NCBI GenBank assembly: GCA_900239685.1 | Contig: OENT01000245.1 | Coordinates: 62,001 to 126,000 of the forward strand | DNA from: Rotaria macrura | Taxonomy: Eukaryota > Rotifera > Eurotatoria > Philodinida > Philodinidae | Direction: 5' to 3' | Length of the DNA stretch: 64,000 bases | In this document: piece by piece, positions 52,586 to 64,000 of the stretch | Layout: each line of letters begins with the position of its first letter | Position numbering within the stretch: the stretch's first letter is position 1 | Translations under genes and position numbers: made by a program | The notes under the pieces: model-generated | Seen by the model: only the letters and a program-made list of their open reading frames with translations | What the model was told of the DNA's origin: nothing | The model's database searches: none

Positions 52586-53073
52586 ATTTTTTTCTCATTG
52601 TTTATGGTATTAGTGAAGAATTCAGGATCAATGAATTTTTTTTCGTTGCAGATGAAGAGCACGATTGCTTATTATCCAAGAAAGATGTGACCTTTGTGTT
52701 ACACGCTAACTAATAACCGAAAAATGACTAATTTCTGGGTGGCTGGTAACGGTAGAAGTAACCTGTTACACTTCCAACGTAAATCTGAGAACAACGAATG
52801 ATAACTTGAATTCTGTCCAATTTTTTCGGTAGATTTATTTTTGAATGGTTGAATTAGCTGGCAACTGGCTAATGTTTTTATGTTGTGTTATTAAAGAATA
52901 GCTTGTAACCTTATTCAATCATATATTAACAATATTCGATTGAATGGATGTCGTACTTCGTGTTCTCGAGAAGTGACATGGGAAAAGTAACAAGTAACTT
53001 TTCTCGTGACGAATAACTGCGTAACACAGCGGTCACTGGTGTCCTATACAACGCAGTATCGTGTTCGAAAAAA
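52586..53073. repeat. Palindrome spacer with diverged inverted similarity
   Basis: About 490 nt between the arms. Near its edges, inverted similarity continues in weaker form: the left copy around 52657-52700 (GAGCACGATTGC, GTGACC, TGTGTTAC) pairs with 53000-53070 on the other strand. The left side also carries an extra stretch (about 52586-52655) ending TTTTTTTTCGTTGCAG. Confidence 0.6.
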
Positions 53074-53700
53074 CAATCATAATACAGAAACCGAGAAAAT
53101 TTGTACCGCATGCTCAAAGCGAAATCCCATCCTAGAACCATTACTCAATCGTACAGAAAAACATATGCCTGCTTGTCATTCACAATTCTCACCACTTTTA
53201 ACAGTGTTCTCCTAGTGAAAATTTTCGGTGAATGCAATTTAGAGCAAATCGTCACACCAACGTTCTTCCAGTGAACAACTACATCGAATTGTATAGGTTA
53301 GTGTTCACCGTAGGATTGAATTCTCAGCGATTCCACAGTAGAAATATCCATCAGATACCGAGCACGTATGTTGATGAAAATATCACCTGTTCTGCGAATT
53401 TTACTCTCATGTATACTATTTTTAGTCGGTTCATGTCCAATTTTGTGTCGAAATGGTCGCTCTTTCAAATAAATTTATTTGAAGCTAGATGAAATTATTC
53501 TTTACCCAATATAGCATGCTTAACACTAAGTAAAACATGCTATACAATAGGCATGGATAAAAAAAACATAACGTTCGTTCTACAAGGTGTCGAATTTTTA
53601 AAATGAAAAAAAGATTCTGAGTAAAATTGCGCATCGGAATACATAGTTCTGATGAAAATCTATATCTGTGAGTCAATTCTTGTCTTCATACGGTTCTGCC
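53074..53700 (-). repeat. Right arm of the large inverted repeat
   Basis: Mirror copy of 51960-52585 ending CGGTTCTGCC. It holds the plus-strand copy of the 86-codon frame (53232-53492). The sharp loss of similarity outside 51960 and 53700 marks the element ends; no clear target-site duplication is seen. Confidence 0.9.
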
Positions 53701-56700
53701 CTTCCATGCATTTATTTGTTTTGATATTAATTATCTCATTGTAAGGAACATAATATTCGGTAAAGATCTGAAACTAACATTTTTCGTAATAAGAGACTTG
53801 TTAGTAGGAAAAATGTAACCGTGAAATGTATATGTTGTTCAATGAATCTTTTCAAAGATCTGGTAATACAAGGTTTGAACGAAGAAAGTAGTCATGCTGA
53901 TTCCTGTCTTGTTGCTATGAGTAGATTTCAGTATCTCTATGAAAATTCTTGTTTATATCCCATCGATCAACAGTTATCACAATGTTATTACATTTTCAAC
54001 GTATGTCATACTTGTTCCTTGCAGATTGTAACGAACAGATTTTGATGCGAGCTGTTACGCATGTATGCATGGAATTATTATTTATAGAGGACTCTGAAAA
54101 TTTCAATCATACCATGTGTATCGTTTTAGAAATATTGGATTTTAAAAACGACTCACTGACTTTTGAGAAAAATCGGATTTACATGAGTATTGAATGTTTT
54201 AAGAAAGAAGCTTATGATTTGACTGCAATTTTCAGAGTACTCTAGTAATGATGACTGAATGTAATTATATGTATGGACATCATCTCGTATCAAAATCTAT
54301 TCCATCGTATCTATCATGAAACAGCTCGCAATACATCGGAAATATGATAATACTGTTATAGCTCTTGATCAATGGGGCATGAACATGAATTTTCTAATTT
54401 TCACTGAAATCCATTCATAGTAAGCAGGTAGAAATCAGTACGGAAGCTTTTCTCGCAAGATAAATGTCTTCTTGATAATTGTAAATATTGAAAGAATCTT
54501 GTTGTCGAAGAATCAAAGGGGAAACATCTTTTTAGTCATTTTTATAGCAATGAAATTTCCCATAGATTCTGATTTTGTGCACATTTTTCTTGTACTCTTA
54601 AATACTCCTGAGTGTTGCTCGTGGGTTCGTCGAGGATAAATTATTTTCACATTTGTTACTGAATCTTATGGAATCCTTTCTCGGAAGCCTCATTTCACTG
54701 TTTTTCGTATAGTTTTGAGAATTTCAATTGGTTTCAATGGAACTTCTTTTCGTACGCCGAACTACTCCTTAATGCTCTTCATGAATTTAAGAATAACTCA
54801 AAATGATCAGAGTTTCTTTGGAATTTTGAGAATCTTTTTACGTCACACAAGCTCATTTAGGCTGGGTTTTCAATTTATAAAATTTCCTATCTGATCAACG
54901 AGTTTTTCTTGTACCCCTAGAAACTCCTTCAGGCCTTCTATTTGTTGACATTCGGCATACGACATTCCTAGCTTGCATTTATCTAGAAAGCCGGAAAAAC
55001 TAAAAACCATGATATTTCTCACTTGCGAAGAATTTTAATATATAATCGGTTCACTAAATTTTCCAACTACGTTATGAATACTTACTGCTAACACGTTGCA
55101 TGAATACAGTATTTCACGGCTGAATACGACTCAAATCTCTGTAATTGATTGTATTCGTGTATTGTTGTCGACCGGAATTCAGAATTAGAATTTATCATTA
55201 TAGTTGAGATGACTAGACGACAGTCAGGGATGAACTAAGAAGGGGACGGTCACTATGTCCTGTTCTGCCGTTCATCAAGACAGATGTGATGAGAAGGAAT
55301 ATGGGGTTTCGATTTGATTATTCAAGAAAAAATATCATTCTGCATCACGAATAACTTTTAAAAGTTTCATCAGTCTAGTCGACGGTCAGAAATGACGAAA
55401 TTTACTTTTTGCGTTTTTTATGTGTACGATACAGAATTGTGATTTGGGTAAAAATTAAATAGCGCTTCAAACAATCTTCAAATTTCTTAAAAGCAAGTAA
55501 AGATGAGAATAAAAAACTGGTTTTGTACAGATACATTAATTCTTTTAAGTCTTAACTAGATTCTATTTAAGTCTAGATATATATGCAGTTAGATAGTGGT
55601 TGCATGTGGAGATTGAATATATCCTAATCAAGGAGTTAGACATTTTTTTTGGGAGTTTATATTCTTTAAGTAGCATTTATTATAACTGCTTGATCGTCTT
55701 CGAATTTTATCTGATTAGTTCATCTATGATACACTATAAAAAAGGGACTTTTTCGCTTAATTATTTCGTTTAGTGAAACATTAAATATTTTACGTATGAT
55801 TACATAGAATACTTTGAATATTCAATATGTTATTTCGCTTGCTTATAAGTTTACGTTCGATAGTAATTGTGAGATGTCGACGGAGAGAAATGATATTTTA
55901 TGATCACATGAAATTATGAACCACTGAGAGTACTAAATCTAGCTAGTAAAAAAAGTCAGTTACTTTGTATTGTTTCGTAAAATTCCTTAAAACGAAAACT
56001 TACGTTTATGAAAGAATAATTGATGCGTAATTGTCTGTATAATTATTAACTATTACTAACTGAACTTATTTTTGATTTTGACATATATACTGAATCTTCT
56101 GTTTGTATAATTTTTCTTAGAAGCTACATAATTATCTTTGTTCTTTTTTTGTCGATTTAATATCTTTTATATTGAATGTCCAGAAAGTCAAATAACAAAA
56201 ATAAAAGTGTACATCTGGACTGAACTATTAACAAACGAGCTGATTTTCCTCCTGATGATACAAAATACTTCCAAGCTTTTATTCATTATCATAAAGTTTA
56301 ATAACATTACTTAAGATAAACTTTAGTTCATTTAAAAGAGAAAATTCATCTATCTGTCACAGATATACGTTAAATTTTAGGTTTCTATAATCTAATGTCG
56401 ATTTCTCATATTCTTACAATTTCAAAAACTTTTAATACGTTATTAAAATTCTTTAGTTTTCTCTGCTCTATCTCACTTCTTAACAATTTCTCAAGATTCT
56501 CTCAAATCTTCTTTTATAGAATAGTGCTGAAGACACTAACGCCTACCATTAACATTCGATACATCAGTTCTATGGATAGTAAACAAAAACGCAAGAGTAT
56601 TCGAGAACATATTGAAAAAATCTATTTTGTAGAGCTTATCCTGCAGATCGTTTTTTTTCTTTTATTAATTCCATTCAGACCAAGAAGCTATGATACTAGA

Positions 56701-56940
56701 GTCAGAATGATGGGTATTGGCAGATACTTATGACTGCAGCAATGAGATGTTTCCTAATATTTTGAATCCGACACAGTTAGTTTTTTATGAAAATGGAAAA
56801 TTGCTTTACTAAATTGATCGACAGAAAAAGTCCAACAAAATAGCATCTGTCAATATGATTTTGAAGATGCTACTGTTTGTTTTTTTGTGATTGAGGTATC
56901 ATAGAAGTATTTGGGGAAAAAACGAAATTCCATATTGAAG
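53701..56940. other. Intergenic, no supported gene; degenerate about 158-nt periodicity
   Basis: Open frames near 53821-54245 and 56395-56733 lack recognisable domains. Around 54585, 54743 and 54902 similar strings recur (TTCTTGTAC...ACTCCT...), suggesting an old tandem repeat of roughly 158 nt; weak. Confidence 0.4.
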
Positions 56941-56942
56941 TA

Positions 56943-57807
56943 ACGGGTGGCTCAAAATAAATGGCATGCTTCATATTTCTTGTTTTTCTAAGCCAGCTTG
57001 CATTGTAGGAGTTTGTGATTAGCCTCACACGACTTTTCTTTCAATTCTTTACAGACATACATTAGAACGTATAATTGAAAATTCCAATTTAAAGGCTTGA
57101 CTGAATAATGCTATCTTCGGGCAATGTATTTGATTTTCTAATGGTTTGTTTATTTTTAACTTGAATTGTTTCTTATCATCATACAACCATAAAGTATTTC
57201 AGTGAGAAGTTTCTGGTGAAATCAGCTGAGTTCTCTCTCTCATAACATACCTTGTAGCTCATTTCAAACCAATTCTATGCAATAGAGACTGACTATTTGA
57301 CACTGAGTCGTACAACCAAAAATAGGCTTATTTTTCTATTTCCAACCGAATACGTATAGTTATATTTGCATAATGATCATATTGCATTCAAAGTGCAGAT
57401 ATAAATTCAAAGAATTATGTTTTGGTGAACTTTGACCAACTTTTCTGAATTTCTGACAACTACTAATTCAAAATAAGATTCATTGTCTGAGCAACGGATG
57501 TCGCTGTAAAAAATCGTTTTGAGAGCTACAAAGTGACTAATAAGATTCTTTGAAATTTCGAGTGCCAAACGAAGAAAAAAACCGAAAAAAACATTGTTTT
57601 TTAAGTAAGAAAGTCACATACATTGCACGAGGACAACATTGTTCAGTTGTGTCTCTAAATCAGAATTATAGATTAAAAGTTCTCATGTAATTTTGTAGAG
57701 AATTGAAAGGGGAATCTTGTGAGGCTAAGCAGTGTGAACTTTTACAGTGCAAAATAACTGAGAAAAACACGAAATATAATGTTTGCCATTTATTCTGGAT
57801 CACCCAT
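56943..57807. mobile_element. TA-flanked palindromic (foldback/MITE-like) element
   Basis: Flanked by TA at 56941-56942 and 57808-57809. The outer 37 nt of the two ends are inverted copies (28 of 37 match by eye; shared core AATAAATGGCA and ATATTTC). Inverted similarity continues inward in blocks such as TTTTTCT, TTAGCCTCACA, TTTCAATTCT, GCAATGTAT and CTTGTAGCTC to near the centre. No transposase frame is present, so it would be non-autonomous. TA duplication and terminal inverted repeats suggest Tc1/mariner-type mobilisation; assignment is inference. Confidence 0.75.
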
Positions 57808-57809
57808 TA

Positions 57810-60800
57810 TATACTGTTAGATTTCATGTGCGTTAATAAATTACTGTTAGATGAATAAATACTTGAAAGTTATGTCTCGCATCACGATAAAATCAGTTCA
57901 TTTGGTCATATGTTATTGTTGGCGATGTACAATTTTCTTTTTGGTATGTGACTTTGTAAACACCCGATATATTAATATAATCAACTGAAAATTCTACAAA
58001 CTGATGAAGTTTTCTATTTCTTTCTCGTTATAGCTTTGAATTTTTTAATAGCTAGTCAAGATACTGCTGCATTTTTTCTGACATTACAATATTTATTGTT
58101 TGTTATACGAAACTCTAGCTTGTTGCATTCGATAGTGATGAAAAAATAAATTAGTTGCAGGATAACTAATAGAGCACCATGTGGTTCGATGATTATAAGT
58201 CACAGTAAGCCAACCTTCTGGCTTATCTTGCGGCCCTGCAGTATAGTAAGCTCGAACAGGATAGAGTAGATCAGGATGGAAAAAGTTATCTCGCGCCTAT
58301 CTCTGTTGGCGATCAAAAATACATGTGAAGAAAAAACATACGAGAGCATCGAGTAAATAAGAACTTAACAATGATCATGAACTCTCAAGCGTTCGTTGAT
58401 TCGCGCTGACAATTCTTTTCGTAGCTGCTTAAATATTTAATTAAGTCAGAACCACACGAGGTCGTTTCTCACAAACAAAAGAAGTAGGTTCACATCACTT
58501 GAATATATTACTATACGTTGAATGCTTTTGTCATTTTGTTCGATTTCAAATAATATATTTCTATCAATGATCTCAACTTGTCTTAACAATTAATAATGTG
58601 ACAAGAAACATGCACAAATCTTAATATTAGTAGCCAAATCGAAGCCTAAGAACCTCTAGTCTTAGAAAGTTGAATGATGAATCAGCAACTACAATTCAGT
58701 CAATAAAATATGTTTATTTACTCTTGTAATACCAAATGAATCAGTCAAAAAAGTAGTTTCTCGGTTCAGTTGTTGTACGAGAGTTAGTTTTTGAAATTTC
58801 ATCATTTTAATATGAGAATATTTTCCTTGAGAGAATATTTCAAGCTATTTCAAGATTAATTAGAGATACTTGTATATAAAACCATGTATTCGAAGTTCGT
58901 CGTCAAGTTTTTCACAAGCTTCATGTAAATGAATCAAAAGTTTATTGCATTAGTCGTAACTAAGCAATTAATATCCTTAGGCTTGTGTTGATCTAACAGA
59001 AACATGCTTCCAGGGATAATACATATATAAGTAGTTGAATGTCAGCTAAGATAATTTTATCATTAATAAGTATTATGCCGATTCACAGCAAAGAAAAATA
59101 ACCAAAATAACCCTAGGAACACATTTCTCACTTATAATACACAGGAACATCAAAGTCTATTTTCAATCAATATGTTAAGATAGTATTCGTTGAAATCTAC
59201 TTAAATTTTATAGATGAAAGTACAAAATGAAAAACGTAACTTTCTTTGAACTATCCATCATCATTATGAGGATTGTTGATCGAAATATCGAAGTTCAAAA
59301 ATCAATCATTATCAGTCTTAATGAACAATAGATTTCGAGAATATTAACAGCAATCTATTTAGTAACTCAGAAGTAAAGAAGAAAAGTTCTATTCATAGGA
59401 AATGACTCGTTGATGAAAAAGTATTCAATTAATATTTTCTTGCTGCTAGAATATTGAAATGGAATCGTGCAAAGAGTCGCGCTTTTCTTCCAATGAACAC
59501 TTTTAAAATAGGTTGTCAAAAGAGAACTATCTTAATTAATCTATGTCCGGAAGTCTTTTTTCTTTTGAAGATCACAAAACGTTTTAGAACAGAAAGCGTC
59601 AGAAAAATTTCTCACGAATATCTTTTTTTGGTTTATGACAACACCGCCTAATAAGAAAAACTTTTTCTTTGTATTCTTCTCTTACGATGTTTGTAGAGTA
59701 ATAACAAATTGTCATTATTGTGCTGATAAAATGAATCTTCGGCATGTTTTCACAAGTATCAATACAATGGTTGTCATAACATCTTTACAGACCTTTCATA
59801 ACTGATGATTTCCGAGAGGGACAATAAGTATTTGTATGCGCGCACACACACACACTAATACATATATGCATGCATATCGTACGAATACGGATGTAATTCA
59901 ATGTCTCGACTAAACGAGAATGTGACTTTTCTAAACATGTTCTTTGTGACATGCTCTGATGTAATTTTTATTTAGCATAGTGTAGCAAATCATATCTAAA
60001 TTTTTCCATTTAAGTATGTACTATAGATTAATCAATATTAAATTAGACGGAAGTCTTCCATTTAATTAATATGAAATGTTGAAAATTTTTCAATTCCAAT
60101 AATGAAAAATGTCACAAATAATAAATGACATTTTTTCAAAGAAGTTCTGAATAATTTGAAATAGAAAGTCTTTTTTTGTCATGTTCTTAATTAAAATCAT
60201 ATTTTAGATTTCTTTTTTGTATTCGATGACTTTTTCTTTCTAGGAAAGAATAACAGCAACGCATCAAACTCTTACAATATATATATTCCATTACAATCCT
60301 ATATGATACTTATAATTAATACAGCACTTAACCCTTATCCATTAAAACAGTCATAATTCAAATGGTTGAGTTTCCACTACGAACATGTATATACATAAAT
60401 CTCTATGTGTTCTATGAACTTATTTCACGTTTTGTTATAATTTATAATACAAAAATAGAACAACATCAATTCATAAGAACAAACAACATTGATGAAAAAA
60501 AAACAAAGAAAAAAAAACAAAAATATATATATTAAAAATTTAACTGTCTTATATAGTTATATAGTATATACATATTTTCGAAATTAAAATTCATCATGTC
60601 TTTTGTTTTGTTTTGCTCTGTGTCGATCGTTAATTTCTATGTTCTTCGCTTGGGATGTTGAGCAGTTGATTGTGTAATAATCAATAATCATTAGCATTAA
60701 TTTTGAAGAAACAAGAAAAGAAAAGAAAAAGAAAAAACCAAACAAACGAATCTGTTATAGAATTTTCTCAAGAAAGCACCAGGTTTCAAGAAAAAACACG

Positions 60801-60887
60801 CCAAAGAGAAAAAAAATCAGGATCAAAATTTTGATTTATTTTTTCTTCCTAGAAAAGAAACATTATTTGGTCATTTTAATAAATAAA
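57810..60887. other. Intergenic region and SK channel 3' UTR, no gene seen
   Basis: No conserved protein found. Contains a short CA run near 59843-59856. The right end is A/T-rich with TTTATT (AATAAA on the minus strand) near 60833, a plausible SK channel polyA signal. Confidence 0.5.
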
Positions 60888-63800
60888 TCACACGGTATTC
60901 TGTCGTTGATGACATGTCACAGATATAGTAGGTAATGGCTGGCGCATTGTATTCAGTTGTGTTTGAACATGAGATTCTAGTCGTTCCCATAAACGATTAT
61001 TTTGTTCACTAATTGTTGATACCATTAGATTCGGCAAGTTTTCGATTTGAGACTAAAGTATATGAATAATACTTTGATAATTCTCTAGATAGAACATAAT
61101 ATGATTAATTTTCATAGTATTTTCTCTCCCTAGTACACTGATACTAAATATTTATAATGTCCTATCTCAAATGTAATATGAACAAAGCATTGATATTTGA
61201 GATGAATTTGATCGAATATAAGTATTGATGAAAGTTGCCTATGGTTTCTGTCCTATGATAAAGTCAAAAGTACATATTTTATTTGTATTGTTTATGTGAA
61301 TTTTTAAAATAAAATAAAAATTCTCTACACCGTCAGCTTATTTCCAGAATATATCAAAATTGTTCCCGAGGAATTTCTGGCTGAAATAGGTTCACCATCC
61401 ACACATATAGCAAACTTATTTATTTGAATACAATTTCTATAAGTCTGCGTGACAATCAAGTCTACATACTTCATTGATACTCAAATTATGAAGTGCTATA
61501 AAGTATTTGGGATTTATTACTAGAACGACTTATATGAAAATTAATGTGAACTAGTAGAATGCTCATGAAATACGGTAACAATCGAAATAAGATGGAAAAG
61601 TATTGCTCGAACATACCTTCAACAATTTGTTAAACAACGCTAAATTAAGAAACTTTCACGGTTTATCCTTGAGCTTAAATCAACTCATTCGTGCGATAGT
61701 TCATTGTGGTAATAAACAAACTAATTATGAGATCTGAAGTTTCCCCTTGCCAACTTATTTCATTCGACTATGTTTCTCCACGAAATGTATCCACTTAAAA
61801 TTAAGAAAAATTTTTTTATCATCAAATTTCAAATATGAGACTGGAGCAGCGAGTTTGCGACAAAGCCAGCACTACTGCGATAACTAGAACGCCATGAGCT
61901 AAGTGACTTCTATGTATTTTTAGAATATTAATCATTTCTTACAATTTAAATGATCCGTAAAGTTCTCAGAGCGAGAAAAAAAATAAGAATTGAAAGATAT
62001 TAAGTTCTTGCTTTCAAGTAATAGCTTATAATTTTAGAATCGATACATTACCTCTAGTCTCATCAATTAATAATAATAATAAATCAATTAATCAAATCAT
62101 ACAGAAATAAAAAGAGAAAAAAAATATTCGTTCAGAGTCACTCACTCGTCAATTCAACAGATAAAAAATGTGAATAATTGTAAATTTGACTGAAAAATTT
62201 TGTTTGATGTGTCAGATATCAACATACGAGTTCAATTTAGTCTTCAAAAACTATCTATTCTCTTCTTGTTCTAGTATAATACGAAAGAATATCGTGCAGT
62301 TCATATGTGATTTAGTAATTACTTATTAAAAAAAATTGCCACATGTCGTGAGAAATCTCTTTCTTCTATAGCAGTTTTCAATCTCTATTCTGAAATAGTT
62401 ATTTTTTCTTCTTATTAGTATACATTTATATTCATTTCGATCAACTCGTGTCACAGCAAGGACTTAGTATGATCGAGTATAGATTCCACAACAGCTCAAC
62501 TTTTTCAGAATGCTAAACTATTTGATTAGACACGTAAAAAGCAATTACCTTTAGAACTAATGAAAAAATCTGGCGATGAGTCTACGCTGATTGAATAAAT
62601 TTAATCGAATCTAGCTAGAATATTCTTGAGTAAATTTAAAAAACGGATTATAAATCTCATGGATCAGTTTTGATTAAATACTGAGACGGATATAGATGAA
62701 AAAGAAGAAAATACTTAAATCCTTTGAGAAATGACTAGATTTTTTATAGAATTTAAATCCACTGGATAATAAATATGTTCCTCATACATGTTTGTAATTA
62801 AAAAATATATATATATTAGTACCTGTAAAGCCATTACTCTTGTATCTAAAGCATGAAATTTTGACTCGAGAACATTCTGGTTGGATAACATTTGAGAAAC
62901 AATATCATATACAGAAGATTGAAGCTTTAGAAAAATTAAAATTCATAAGTAAACAATACCGATGCGTTATTACAAATATTATCTTACTCTAGCTATATCC
63001 GACACAGCATTAACATTATCAGTTAGTTTTCTTTGATCCAATTTTACTTTTCGAAGACTATAAGTATAGACAGAAATCCATATTATTATATATTGAACGA
63101 ATCGAGTTAATAGACAACAGATGTTTACCTATGTATAGCTTGAAGAAATTTTCTCTGATGTGTCCGTACTTTTGATGCATTAACATATTTCACAAGTTTT
63201 GTGTATTTATAAATAAACCAAGTTTCACGTAAAACATTAGCTGCAGCATTCTTCAACTAAAACAACAAGAGTATAAATCATTATTTTTATTTTTCTTCTC
63301 GGTAGAACTTTTAATTGTTCGTCAAAACATACTCTTTTTGTTAACTGTGTGTCCATCATAAAGTTGTGAACATGTTTTTCTGCACGTGTTAATTCAAGTT
63401 TACGTGCCAACACTGCTACCATTGTAGCTGTACATGATACGCCCTATGAAAACACATACGATTGAACACATATGATATGAATTATAAATCGAATTCAATA
63501 TTTATTATTAAAGAAAACCCTATAAATTCTAATATGATTATGTGAAATAGTATCGAAGATTTTCCGCCGAGGTTACTCTGATGGTCATGATGAAAAGTTC
63601 ATTTTCAATCCGTCTCAAAATTGAATTCACATTTCTCTGTGACTTAATTAACACAATAAGAAACATTTAAAATTAGACATTGTGTAAATATTTAGAATAT
63701 ATTTTGTTTTTGTTTGGTTTATAAATCATGAAGGTTACAAAATGTTATTCTTCTTATGTCAGATTTATTAATGATGAATATTAAGTTCCAATTAACATTT

Positions 63801-64000
63801 TCAACAGTTTTGACAAGATGGGCTTATTAGAAAATTTGTTTTCTTTCTTCCATTATAAATAGATTAGCATAGCTATAGCGTAGGGAGCTGTTTTTTCGAT
63901 CCGTTAGATATCGAACTATATCATTTATACTTACATTTAACTGTTATGAAATTCAAGCTAAATATCAAAGACTTACCATTAAACCGGATACAACGCAAAT
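60888..64000 (-). CDS. KCNN: SK-type calcium-activated potassium channel, C-terminal part (truncated by window edge)
   Basis: Small-conductance channel opened by calcium through constitutively bound calmodulin. Minus-strand exons seen: 64000-63977 (partial), 63443-63333, 63256-63129, 63057-62988, 62924-62823, 61052-60888; 199 residues to the stop. They begin in S6 ([27 protein letters not shown]), followed by [17 protein letters not shown] and the calmodulin-binding domain ([31 protein letters not shown], a KLDQRKL segment), then a coiled-coil tail ([16 protein letters not shown]) and a short Gln/Thr-rich end. The pore and S1-S5 lie outside the window. The last intron is 1770 nt. The paralogue number cannot be told. 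Confidence 0.93.

Noticed and set aside
56395-56733. 112-codon hydrophobic frame
   Set aside because: Phe/Leu/Ile-rich product typical of AT-rich DNA; no domain, acceptor or polyA context.

Overview
This is a eukaryotic, AT-rich metazoan window. Protein-coding genes are cut by many short introns (mostly 55-100 nt) with GT-AG borders, plus a few introns of 0.5-2.6 kb. The gene set is animal: vesicular acetylcholine transporter, choline acetyltransferase, cyclin H, Munc18, AKAP1 and an SK potassium channel. Three signs point to a rotifer, probably a Rotaria-like bdelloid: the base composition, the compact introns, and a sterol C24-methyltransferase in an animal genome. Splice acceptors that abut start codons also suggest spliced-leader trans-splicing, which is known in rotifers. 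The species assignment is inference.

Layout. 1-8971: no recognisable gene; the right part is low-complexity and may hold the 5' exons of the cholinergic locus. 8972-16526 (+): the cholinergic gene locus, VAChT then ChAT, in the order conserved across animals. 16690-17818 (-): ERG6/SMT-type sterol methyltransferase. 20472-29330 (+): a 16-exon gene for a large single-pass surface protein with two WSC domains, a roughly 1200-residue Ser/Thr mucin stalk, a furin-like site, one membrane segment and a 450-residue tail. 30901-37845 (-): mL66 (MRPS18A), NUDT22 and cyclin H, packed head to tail like an operon. The NUDT22 stop codon TAG touches the cyclin H ATG. 39787-45411 (-): Munc18/STXBP1 in 17 exons, with a candidate in-frame cassette exon. 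45899-51362 (+): AKAP1-like KH-Tudor protein, head to head with Munc18. 51960-53700: a near-identical palindrome. 56943-57807: a diverged palindromic element flanked by TA. 60888-64000 (-): the C-terminal part of an SK (KCNN) channel, running off the right edge.

Functional themes. VAChT and ChAT load and make acetylcholine, Munc18 drives SNARE-dependent vesicle fusion, and SK channels set after-hyperpolarisation, so four neuronal genes lie within 55 kb. The best candidates for something undescribed are the WSC-mucin receptor, the tricistronic arrangement with a zero-length NUDT22/CCNH junction, the animal SMT, and the two palindromic elements. All exon borders were read by eye from conserved protein sequence, splice consensus and phase. 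For every gene with a resolved start, the total length is divisible by three.
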